The notes under the pieces are model-generated. The model did not search any database. It was given only the letters and a program-made list of their open reading frames with translations, and was not told where the DNA came from. The position numbers and the translations under genes are program-made. A DNA stretch of 27,896 nt, taken from Prochlorococcus sp. AG-455-E15. Its GTDB lineage: Bacteria > Cyanobacteriota > Cyanobacteriia > PCC-6307 > Cyanobiaceae. The stretch lies in NCBI GenBank assembly GCA_003212115.1, contig QCQS01000004.1, positions 1 to 27,896 of the forward strand, in the 5' to 3' direction. Position 1 is the first letter of the stretch. Every line of letters starts with the position of its first letter. This document shows, in pieces, positions 1-6,900 of the stretch.

Positions 1-574
1 TTCATTATCATTACTCCCAGTGACTATTGCTTATATAGGCGGAACAGAGAGAAATAAATTTAAACTTATTAGTTTTTCAGGAGGTGTAGTTTTTTCGCTT
101 GTTGCACTGGGGGCTGCGAGTGGATTCTTAGGTAAAATATATGGGCAAATTCCATCTTATTACACTTCATTTGTTGCCCTAGTAGCAATATTAATGGGTT
201 TAAATTTATTAGGAATTCTAAAGTTTCAGTTTCCGAATGGACCTGATATAAAAATAATTGAAGATAAAATACCAACACTTATAGCGCCTTTTGCAATAGG
301 GACTACTTTTGGACTAGCTTCTTCACCTTGCATTACTCCTGTTTTAGCAACTCTTTTGGCTTGGGTATCGCAAGCTAAAAACCCAATTATATCTATTATT
401 TTTTTATTTTTCTTTGGGATAGGCCAAGTAACCCCATTAATCATTGCAGGAGCTACGGCAGAAAACTTAAAGCAATTTTTAGCTCTTAGAAAATTTAGTC
501 AAATAATTCCAACTTTAAGTGGGATATTTTTAGTTTCCCTAGGGCTATTAAATTTATTTTCAAATTGGATTTAA
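1..574 (+). CDS. ccdA: Cytochrome c biogenesis protein CcdA, 5'-truncated
   Basis: CcdA is a polytopic thylakoid/plasma membrane protein that passes reducing equivalents across the membrane to keep apocytochrome c haem-binding cysteines reduced. The reading frame is open from base 2 and enters the window as SLSLLPVTIAYIGG, typical of the region just after the first conserved cysteine, so the gene starts upstream. The GTG at base 20 lies inside the protein and is not its start. Several hydrophobic segments are visible, and the second conserved cysteine sits in LASSPCITPVL (codons around 310-345). The first catalytic cysteine is outside the window. The stop codon directly abuts the ATG of ccs1 with no spacer, so the two are surely co-transcribed and probably translationally coupled. 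Family assignment is firm. Confidence 0.9.
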   Translation, partial: SLSLLPVTIAYIGGTERNKFKLISFSGGVVFSLVALGAASGFLGKIYGQIPSYYTSFVALVAILMGLNLLGILKFQFPNGPDIKIIEDKIPTLIAPFAIGTTFGLASSPCITPVLATLLAWVSQAKNPIISIIFLFFFGIGQVTPLIIAGATAENLKQFLALRKFSQIIPTLSGIFLVSLGLLNLFSNWI

Positions 575-1861
575 ATGATTTTTTTTAAGAATCTAATTTT
601 AAAAATATCAAGTTTAAGATTCGCTATATCGCTGATAATCTTCATCGCTATTGCCAGTGGAATAGGTACATTTATACCTCAGGGTAGTAATAAAAATTTT
701 TATATAGATAATTTCGATAGTGCTCCCATTTTTGGATTTTTAGATGGAGAAAAAGTCTTAAAACTTCAATTGGATCATATATATACAAGCTTTTGGTTTT
801 TATTTACATTAATTCTTCTTTGCATTTCTCTGGCAGCTTGTAGTTTCAGGAGGCAAATTCCTTCATTAAAAGCTTCATTAAAATGGATTGAATATAAGAG
901 CGAAAAAAAATTTAGCAAATTGCAGCTAACTACAAGTCATCCAATCAATCAAGATGGAGAACATATATCAAAAGTAGATTTATTACTTAAAAAAAAAGGA
1001 TGGAAAACATACAAATTTAATAGTCATATTTCTGCAAGAAAGGGGTTAATTGGAAAAATCGGTCCTTTAGTTGTACATATCGGATTAATAGTCTTACTTA
1101 TAGGTTCAGCATATGGAAGTTTTACAAGTCAATCAAAAGAACAATATTTACTACCTGGAGAAACTTTAGATCTTGTTAATGAGAGCACAAACTCAAAAGC
1201 CAATGTAAAATTAGTCGATTTTTCTATAGAACGTGAAAGTGATGGTGTGCCTAAACAATTTATTTCAAAATTAAATTTTTCTTCTGAAGATCTAAATTTA
1301 AATGAAATAAAAACAACCAAAGTTAATCACCCAATCAGGTTTAAAGGATTAACTATTTATCAAGCAGATTGGGCAATATCAAATGTTGTTTTAGAAATAG
1401 ATAATATCCTTTATCAATTAAAATTAAAGGGAATTCCAGAAATAGGTAATCAAGTTTGGGGAGTTTTAGTTGAATTAGGATCGGAGACTAAAAAAAATTT
1501 CCTTTTAACAATAGATAATGAAAATGGTCCACTTAAAATTTCGAATATAGAAAATTTTTCAGGGAATAATCTTTATATTAATGATGATCCTTTAGAAGTT
1601 AACTCTTCAAAAGTTTCTCTGAAAAAAATAATCCCCAGCAGTGGATTAATAATTAAAAATGATCCGTCTATACCTTTTATTTACTTTTCTTTTATCTTAA
1701 TAATATTTGGAACAATAATAAGTCTTATACCAACTAACCAATTATGGATTCTGGTAAATAAAGAATCACAAAAGTTATCTATTGGAGGCCTCAGTAATAA
1801 AAATCTAGTTGGTTTTAAAAAAGAATTTTTTAAATTATCTGACGAAATAAAAAATTTTTAA
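575..1861 (+). CDS. ccs1: Cytochrome c biogenesis protein Ccs1 (CcsB/ResB family)
   Basis: Ccs1 is half of the System II haem-transport and cytochrome c synthase complex; it works with CcsA (not in this window) to attach haem to apocytochromes on the lumenal side. The 428-residue protein has the family layout. Membrane segments lie near residues 13-35, 73-94 and 160-180, then a long soluble lumenal domain, then a last membrane segment near 367-392. The third helix carries the conserved histidine in PLVVHIGLIVLLIG. The length is usual for cyanobacterial Ccs1. The ATG follows the ccdA stop with zero spacing. The stop codon overlaps the convergent queF stop by four bases. Confidence 0.92.
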   Translation: MIFFKNLILKISSLRFAISLIIFIAIASGIGTFIPQGSNKNFYIDNFDSAPIFGFLDGEKVLKLQLDHIYTSFWFLFTLILLCISLAACSFRRQIPSLKASLKWIEYKSEKKFSKLQLTTSHPINQDGEHISKVDLLLKKKGWKTYKFNSHISARKGLIGKIGPLVVHIGLIVLLIGSAYGSFTSQSKEQYLLPGETLDLVNESTNSKANVKLVDFSIERESDGVPKQFISKLNFSSEDLNLNEIKTTKVNHPIRFKGLTIYQADWAISNVVLEIDNILYQLKLKGIPEIGNQVWGVLVELGSETKKNFLLTIDNENGPLKISNIENFSGNNLYINDDPLEVNSSKVSLKKIIPSSGLIIKNDPSIPFIYFSFILIIFGTIISLIPTNQLWILVNKESQKLSIGGLSNKNLVGFKKEFFKLSDEIKNF

Positions 1862-2268
1862 TTTCTTTTCTGCCCACTAAAAATATCTAACTGCATTGAA
1901 ACATTCCCTCTGGGATTAAATACAGCATTTAAATGTATCCAGTGAGGTGAACCTTCATTCACTAAATCATCCATAATTCTATTCACAACTTCCTCATGTG
2001 ATATTTTTATATCCCTAAAATTATTAATATAAAGCTTTAAAGATTTCAACTCATAGACTTTCAAATTAGGTTGATAAATAATATTTAGCTTTGCAAAATC
2101 TGGATAACCAGAAAAGGGGCACTTACACGTAAATTCAGGTAACTGAATAGAAATTTCATAAATTCTTTTCTTATTTGGATTATTGAAACAAATTATTTTT
2201 GATTCTTCAATAATTCTTTCACCATATAGCGGTCTTTGAGTCGAATCCTCTAATTTAGCTGTACTCAT
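1858..2268 (-). CDS. queF: NADPH-dependent 7-cyano-7-deazaguanine reductase QueF (preQ0 reductase)
   Basis: QueF reduces the nitrile of preQ0 to the amine preQ1 in queuosine tRNA modification. The 136-residue protein is the short, unimodular (B. subtilis-like) form. The tunnel-fold active site is visible as KCPFSGYPDFA, with Cys50 as the nucleophile forming the thioimide and Asp57 as the proton donor; this matches the CPFTG-PDFA family motif. The SLKLYINNFRD motif and the HEEVVNRIMDDL helix that follow are also characteristic. The gene stands alone on the minus strand, convergent with ccs1 (4-base overlap) and divergent from the glnB transcription unit across a 189-base gap. I see no recognisable preQ1 riboswitch in its leader. 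Confidence 0.93.
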   Translation of the reverse strand: MSTAKLEDSTQRPLYGERIIEESKIICFNNPNKKRIYEISIQLPEFTCKCPFSGYPDFAKLNIIYQPNLKVYELKSLKLYINNFRDIKISHEEVVNRIMDDLVNEGSPHWIHLNAVFNPRGNVSMQLDIFSGQKRN

Positions 2269-2348
2269 TTTTAGTAGAACTTTTTTACTAAACCTATATA
2301 AAAACTATATGTAAAGATAAAAATTCGCAAACGTATAAACAAATCTAA

Positions 2349-2390
2349 GTATTACAATTAACTAAGTCAAAAGATGTTAAATCTTATTTT
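2349..2390 (+). promoter_or_regulatory. Putative NtcA-activated promoter, distal copy
   Basis: GTA at 2349-2351, eight bases, then AAC at 2360-2362 resembles the NtcA operator GTA-N8-TAC with one mismatch. It is followed after 22 bases by TATTTT (2385-2390), which fits the TA-N3-T -10 element of NtcA class II promoters. The predicted start is near 2397. NtcA control of glnB is well known in cyanobacteria; the site itself is inferred by eye. Confidence 0.4.
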
Positions 2391-2391
2391 T

Positions 2392-2435
2392 GTATCAATA
2401 GTAACATTCATAATGTCCGACGAAAGGTTTATATG
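2392..2435 (+). promoter_or_regulatory. Putative NtcA-activated promoter, proximal copy
   Basis: A second GTA-N8-AAC at 2392-2405, here with the flanking T and A often seen in NtcA sites, is followed after 24 bases by TATATG (2430-2435), a possible -10 element. The predicted start near 2441 leaves about 17 bases of leader before the ATG at 2458. It lies immediately downstream of the distal copy, so the two may act in tandem. Confidence 0.42.
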
Positions 2436-2457
2436 TGTTTAGTTCAATGAAAAATTA

Positions 2458-2703
2458 ATGGACATTTGTTTGATAACTATCGATAACAACTTAAATAAAT
2501 CCCTTCAACCAAAAACTGCAATTGGAATGTTATGGCTTCAAACACACTTTGAGAATGATCAATGGGAAGCGTTGTCAAATAGTACAGTAATAATTTCTGA
2601 ACAAAATTCGCAACTATTAATTGAAGACGCCAAGAATGCAGGCCTTAATGTTGAATGTTTTTCTGATATTTCAATGTTGGATGTTTTCCAAAAAAACAAT
2701 TAA
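2458..2703 (+). CDS. Conserved-looking hypothetical protein upstream of PII (81 aa)
   Basis: I do not recognise a family for this 81-residue soluble protein. It has no signal peptide or membrane segment. It alternates beta-like hydrophobic stretches (MDICLITID at the start, NSTVIISEQ in the middle) with helical ones (a tryptophan-containing helix near 24-38 and LLIEDAKNAGLNV near 53-65), and could be a small alpha/beta fold. Codon use matches its neighbours. It is 24 bases upstream of glnB on the same strand and directly downstream of two NtcA-like boxes, so it is probably the first gene of a nitrogen-regulated operon with PII. A role tied to PII or nitrogen status is inference from position only. 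Confidence 0.75.
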   Translation: MDICLITIDNNLNKSLQPKTAIGMLWLQTHFENDQWEALSNSTVIISEQNSQLLIEDAKNAGLNVECFSDISMLDVFQKNN

Positions 2704-2727
2704 AATAAGAATGTTCAATCTTTAATT

Positions 2728-3066
2728 ATGAAGAAAATTGAAGCAATCATACGTCCATTTAAGCTGGAGGATGTAAAAATTGCATTAGTAAATTCCGGTA
2801 TTGTTGGGATGACAGTTAGTGAAGTTAGAGGTTTTGGAAGGCAAAAAGGACAAGTTGAAAGATATAGAGGTTCCGAATTTACTGTTGAATTCCTTCAAAA
2901 ACTTAAAGTAGAAGTTGTAGTAGAAAATGAAAAGGTTAACTCAGTCATAGATGCGATTGCTGAAGCAGCAAAAACTGGAGAGATAGGTGACGGGAAAATA
3001 TTCATCACATCAATTGATTCAGTTGTAAGAATTAGAACTGGAGACAAAGACGAAGAAGCTCTTTAA
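2728..3066 (+). CDS. glnB: Nitrogen regulatory protein P-II
   Basis: PII is the trimeric sensor of 2-oxoglutarate, ATP and ADP that controls N-acetylglutamate kinase, PipX and nitrogen transporters in cyanobacteria. It has the usual 112 residues. The T-loop reads RYRGSEFTVEFLQ (residues 45-57): Ser49, the cyanobacterial phosphorylation site, is present, but position 51 is Phe where most PII proteins have Tyr. The nucleotide-binding residues Lys90, Arg101 and Arg103 and the C-terminal SVVRIRTG motif are intact. It follows the 81-residue unknown gene by 24 bases and likely shares its NtcA-type promoter. The stop codon is inside a strong hairpin shared with the convergent tlyA. Confidence 0.97.
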   Translation: MKKIEAIIRPFKLEDVKIALVNSGIVGMTVSEVRGFGRQKGQVERYRGSEFTVEFLQKLKVEVVVENEKVNSVIDAIAEAAKTGEIGDGKIFITSIDSVVRIRTGDKDEEAL

Positions 3067-3082
3067 TTCAAAGAGTTTCTTT
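3052..3082. terminator. Bidirectional hairpin over the glnB and tlyA stop codons
   Basis: Arms 3052-3064 and 3070-3082 can form a 13-bp stem (two G-U wobbles in the plus-strand RNA, at 58/76 and 52/82) with a five-base loop AATTC. The plus-strand continuation is moderately T-rich (AAATTTTG from 3087). Both stop codons fall within the structure, so it would serve as a shared terminator or 3'-end stabiliser for the two converging transcripts. Confidence 0.6.
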
Positions 3083-3880
3083 CACTAAATTTTGTATATA
3101 TTCACTATTAATACTTTTATTTGATTGACTTCCTAAGGTCATCCAAGCTAGATATTCATGATTCCCAGCAGGGCCTACCAGGGGAGAAGCTATCAAATTC
3201 TTTATATTCCATTGAAAATTCTTAGCAGCATAGATAACAGACTCTATAGCCTCAGTATGGAATTTAGGATTACGAACAACACCTCCTTTACTGACTTTAT
3301 CTTTACCTACCTCAAATTGGGGTTTAATTAAAAATATTCCCTCAATACAATCACCTTCTAATAAATTACCAATAGATTTAAAAACTAACTTTAATGAAAT
3401 AAAAGACAAATCAGCAACAATAAAATTTGGTAATTCATAACTTTTAGATAAAAGATCATTAGGTTTTAAATTTCGAATATTAGTTCGTTCAAAAAGTATA
3501 ACTTTTGGGTTATTTCTAATCTTCCATGCAGTTTGTCCATAACCAACATCTATCCCATAAACTAACTTTGCGCCTTGTTGCAATAAGCAATCAGTAAATC
3601 CCCCAGTAGAGATTCCTGCGTCAATACATATTTTATCTTTTACTTTAATTTCAAGTTTTTTAAATGCCTCCAATAATTTTTCGCCGCCCCTTGATACAAA
3701 CATAGGCGCGGATTCAATAAAAAACTCAGATCCAATTAATACTTGTTGTCCAGGTTTATCCAATACTTTCCCATTGATATCTCTAACCTTGCCAGCAAGA
3801 ATCAAACCTTGAGCTTTTTGACGAGTTTCACATAAACCTTTATTTAGAAGATAAAGATCTAATCTACTTTTTTTAATCAT
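3068..3880 (-). CDS. tlyA: TlyA-family rRNA 2'-O-methyltransferase (hemolysin A family)
   Basis: The family methylates the 2'-O of cytidines in rRNA (16S and/or 23S) using S-adenosylmethionine; the historical name hemolysin is misleading here. Residues 1-60 form an S4 RNA-binding domain (RLDLYLLNKGLCETRQKAQ). This is followed by an FtsJ/RrmJ-type Rossmann methyltransferase. Motif I is at 85-97 (CIDAGISTGGFTD), then GIDVGYGQ, FIVADLSFISL and IFLIKPQFEVGKD, which supply the acidic and lysine residues of the K-D-K-E centre. The 270-residue length is normal. It ends one base from glnB on the opposite strand. The ATG start gives the expected N-terminus of the S4 domain. Confidence 0.9.
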   Translation of the reverse strand: MIKKSRLDLYLLNKGLCETRQKAQGLILAGKVRDINGKVLDKPGQQVLIGSEFFIESAPMFVSRGGEKLLEAFKKLEIKVKDKICIDAGISTGGFTDCLLQQGAKLVYGIDVGYGQTAWKIRNNPKVILFERTNIRNLKPNDLLSKSYELPNFIVADLSFISLKLVFKSIGNLLEGDCIEGIFLIKPQFEVGKDKVSKGGVVRNPKFHTEAIESVIYAAKNFQWNIKNLIASPLVGPAGNHEYLAWMTLGSQSNKSINSEYIQNLVKETL

Positions 3881-4160
3881 ATATTAATCAATAACAAAAG
3901 ACTGAATAATGAACTTCTATAAGATTAAGATCCAAATTCTTTAATACCTTTCAATTTTAAATAAGAACTAAAAATTTACCCATGATTAATGAAGGAATAT
4001 ATGCAAACATTTCTATGTTTAAGCTTTCTCTATTAGCCAGAAAACGTTACATAGGAAAATAATAATTAGTCAAATATGTTCAATGGCAAGTACATCTTTA
4101 AAGGTATAGGGCAATAATTCGATTTTGTTATAAAGTTTAAATTGATAATAAATAAAAATT
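3881..4160. other. Divergent intergenic region between tlyA and purB
   Basis: This 280-base, AT-rich stretch is the largest gene-free gap and must hold the promoters of tlyA (-) and purB (+). I find no tRNA, no strong hairpin and no NtcA-like box. The only coding possibility I see is a 26-codon frame at 3982-4062 (+), MINEGIYANISMFKLSLLAR and a basic tail, without a Shine-Dalgarno sequence. I do not call it a gene. Confidence 0.5.
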
Positions 4161-5456
4161 GTGATCGAGCGTTACACATTACCCGAAATGGGGAAAATCT
4201 GGACTGAAAGCGCAAAATTCCAGAGTTGGCTTAAGGTTGAAATAGCTGCATGTGAAGCAAATTTCTCCCTCGGGAAAATCCCTGAGAATGCAATTAAAGA
4301 GATACGTTCAAATGCAAAGTTTGATGAATCTAGAATTACAGAAATTGAGAAAGAAGTTAAACATGATGTCATAGCATTTCTTACAAGTGTTAATGAATTT
4401 GTAGGAGATTCAGGAAGATACATACATGTTGGCATGACCAGTAGTGATGTACTTGATACTGGCTTATCTCTTCAGTTAGTGGATTCTTGCGAATTGTTAT
4501 TAGAAGAAATTGAGAACCTAGAAAATGAGGTCAGATTATTAGCAAGGAAGCATAAAAATACATTAATGATTGGCAGGTCTCATGCAATTCATGGGGAGCC
4601 AATTTCCTTTGGTTTTAAACTTGCTGGATGGTTAGCAGAAATAATAAGGAACAAAAATAGATTATTAACTCTGAAAGATTCTGTAGCAATTGGACAAATA
4701 AGTGGTGCAATGGGAACTTACGCTAATACGAATCCTAAAGTAGAACAAATAACTTGTGATTTACTCGGCTTAAAACCTGATACAGCAAGTACGCAGGTTA
4801 TATCGAGAGACAGACATGCAGAATATGTGCAAACTATTGCACTAGTTGGCGCTTCTTTAGATAGATTCGCAACTGAAATAAGAAATTTACAAAGAACTGA
4901 TGTTTTAGAAGTTGAGGAGGGCTTTACAAAAGGGCAAAAAGGAAGTTCTGCCATGCCTCATAAAAGAAATCCTATTCGAAGTGAAAGAGTAAGTGGTTTA
5001 GCAAGAATTTTGAGGAGTTACGTCTTAACCGCACTTGAAAATGTTCCACTTTGGCACGAGAGAGATATAAGCCATAGTTCAAATGAACGTATCATGCTAC
5101 CTGACGTATCAATCTGCTTGCATTTTATGCTCAGGGAAATGCAAGATATAGTATGCAATTTAGAAGTTTATCCCAAAAATATGCTCAAAAATTTAAATAT
5201 ATATGGTGGTGTAATCTTTAGTCAGAAAGTTTTACTTTTGCTTGTAGAGAAGGGCTTGTCTAGAGAAAAGGCTTATAGCTTAGTACAAAAAAATGCGCAT
5301 GAGGCCTGGAATACTCAGGATGGGAATTTCAAACAAAATATAGAGAGAGATAATGAAATTATGGATTTTATTGATCAAAGTGACTTAGAAGAATGTTTTG
5401 ATCCTTCAGTTCATCTTAATAATTTAGGTGTAATATGGGAGAAGTTAGGTATCTAG
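4161..5456 (+). CDS. purB: Adenylosuccinate lyase
   Basis: PurB performs two beta-eliminations in purine synthesis: SAICAR to AICAR plus fumarate, and adenylosuccinate to AMP plus fumarate. The 431-residue protein has the usual length and the aspartase/fumarase superfamily signature GSSAMPHKRNP at 261-271, with the catalytic serine in the mobile loop. The general-acid region is visible as GMTSSDVLDTGLS near residues 92-104, and GRSHAIHGEP lies near 139-148. The start is GTG at 4161, which gives the standard N-terminus MIERYTLPEMGKIW; no better ATG exists upstream. fumC follows on the same strand after 48 bases. Confidence 0.97.
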   Translation: MIERYTLPEMGKIWTESAKFQSWLKVEIAACEANFSLGKIPENAIKEIRSNAKFDESRITEIEKEVKHDVIAFLTSVNEFVGDSGRYIHVGMTSSDVLDTGLSLQLVDSCELLLEEIENLENEVRLLARKHKNTLMIGRSHAIHGEPISFGFKLAGWLAEIIRNKNRLLTLKDSVAIGQISGAMGTYANTNPKVEQITCDLLGLKPDTASTQVISRDRHAEYVQTIALVGASLDRFATEIRNLQRTDVLEVEEGFTKGQKGSSAMPHKRNPIRSERVSGLARILRSYVLTALENVPLWHERDISHSSNERIMLPDVSICLHFMLREMQDIVCNLEVYPKNMLKNLNIYGGVIFSQKVLLLLVEKGLSREKAYSLVQKNAHEAWNTQDGNFKQNIERDNEIMDFIDQSDLEECFDPSVHLNNLGVIWEKLGI

Positions 5457-5461
5457 GATTA

Positions 5462-5497
5462 CTGAAAACCTTATCTAAGTTAAAACAGTGTTTTCAG
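5462..5497 (+). other. Inverted repeat in the purB-fumC spacer
   Basis: CTGAAAAC at 5462-5469 and GTTTTCAG at 5490-5497 are perfect inverse complements with a 20-base loop. The right arm runs into AGAGGAATA just before the fumC ATG, so folding could touch the fumC ribosome-binding site. No T-run follows, so it is not a standard terminator. The long loop makes the structure weak. Confidence 0.3.
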
Positions 5498-5504
5498 AGG
5501 AATA

Positions 5505-6890
5505 ATGACCAAAAACTTTAGGATTGAAAAAGATAGTATGGGAACAATAGAGGTTCCCATGGAAGCTTTGTGGGGTGCTCAAACACAAAGATCGATAATA
5601 AATTTTTCTATTGGAGAAGAATTAATTCCAATTGAGTTAATTTATTCACTGACCCTTATAAAAAAAGCTGCTTCAATTGCGAATTTCAATTTAGGTTTAA
5701 TAGATAAAAGGAAAAAAGATTTGATTGTAGAAGCATGTACGGAAATACTTGATGGGCTTCACGATTCACAGTTTCCCTTAAAGGTTTGGCAAACAGGAAG
5801 TGGTACGCAAACAAATATGAATGTTAATGAGGTAATTGCAAATATTGCAGCTTTAAAAACTAATTCAGAGCTTGGTAGTCATCAACCAATTCATCCGAAT
5901 GATGATGTAAATAAATCTCAGTCAACTAATGACACTTTTCCTGCTGCTATTCAAATATCTGTTGTTAATGAAATAATCAAAAATTTAGTTCCAACGATCA
6001 GAGAACTTACTAAGCTCCTTGATAATAAAAGTGAAGAATGGAAAGACCTTATTAAGATAGGAAGGACCCATTTTCAAGATGCAGTTCCCCTTACTTTTGG
6101 GCAAGAAATATCAGGATGGTCAGAGCAACTTAAAGATGCTGAGAATGCAATTATTATGAGTCTGAATGAATTGTATTTCTTACCTCTGGGAGGAACTGCG
6201 GTTGGTACAGGGATTAATTGTCCAAAAGGATTTTGTGAAGAGTCTATAAAATCAATTTCCGATGATACTAATCTAATGTTCTATAAATCAAAAAATAATT
6301 TTTCTATCATGGCCTCCCATGATCGTCTTGCTCAAGTAATGAGTCAGATAAAAATATTAGCAGGTGCATTATTTAAAATTTCAAATGATATAAAAATTCT
6401 ATCTTCTGGTCCAAGATCAGGAATATATGAACTAATTATTCCTCAAAATGAACCTGGAAGTTCTATTATGCCGGGTAAAGTGAATCCAACTCAATGCGAA
6501 GCCTTATCAATGGTTTGTACTCAGATAATGGGTCTTGAATATGCAGTCTCAATGGCAAATTCTAGCGGCACTTTACAGATGAATGAATATAAGCCTCTTA
6601 TTGGATTTAATATTCTCACAAGTTTAAAATTACTTAAAAATATAATAGAAAACTTCAGAATAAAATTAGTTGATGGGATGGAACCTAATCAAAAGAGAAT
6701 GAAGTTAAATTTAGAAAATTCACTAATGTTGGTTACAGCCATAGTGCCAAAAGTTGGTTATGAAAAAGCAGCTGAAATTGCAAACCTTGCCTTCAAAGAA
6801 TCATTAAATTTAAAAGAGGCAACAATTAAATTAGGTTATTTAAACGAAGATGAATTTGATGAAGCAATGAATATCAACTCAATGATTTGA
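5505..6890 (+). CDS. fumC: Class II fumarate hydratase
   Basis: FumC reversibly hydrates fumarate to malate and needs no iron-sulfur cluster. The 461-residue length is typical. The superfamily loop GSSIMPGKVNPTQ lies at 318-330, with the catalytic serine. The substrate-binding blocks GSGTQTNMNVNEVIAN, NKSQSTNDTFPAA and GRTHFQDAVPLTFGQE are all intact, the last holding the conserved histidine. The start ATG is preceded by CAGAGGAATA, a fair Shine-Dalgarno sequence. Sitting after purB, which releases fumarate twice in purine synthesis, FumC could recycle that product to malate; this link is inference from position. The gene ends ten bases from the convergent helicase gene. Confidence 0.97.
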   Translation: MTKNFRIEKDSMGTIEVPMEALWGAQTQRSIINFSIGEELIPIELIYSLTLIKKAASIANFNLGLIDKRKKDLIVEACTEILDGLHDSQFPLKVWQTGSGTQTNMNVNEVIANIAALKTNSELGSHQPIHPNDDVNKSQSTNDTFPAAIQISVVNEIIKNLVPTIRELTKLLDNKSEEWKDLIKIGRTHFQDAVPLTFGQEISGWSEQLKDAENAIIMSLNELYFLPLGGTAVGTGINCPKGFCEESIKSISDDTNLMFYKSKNNFSIMASHDRLAQVMSQIKILAGALFKISNDIKILSSGPRSGIYELIIPQNEPGSSIMPGKVNPTQCEALSMVCTQIMGLEYAVSMANSSGTLQMNEYKPLIGFNILTSLKLLKNIIENFRIKLVDGMEPNQKRMKLNLENSLMLVTAIVPKVGYEKAAEIANLAFKESLNLKEATIKLGYLNEDEFDEAMNINSMI

Positions 6891-6900
6891 TTAAAAAAAT

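Noticed and set aside
1844..1865. Possible hairpin at the ccs1/queF junction
   Set aside because: Only five pairs, a mismatch and three more A-T pairs; too weak to call a terminator.
4081..4140. tRNA-like fragment (TTCGATT) in the purB upstream region
   Set aside because: No acceptor, D or anticodon stems could be matched around it.
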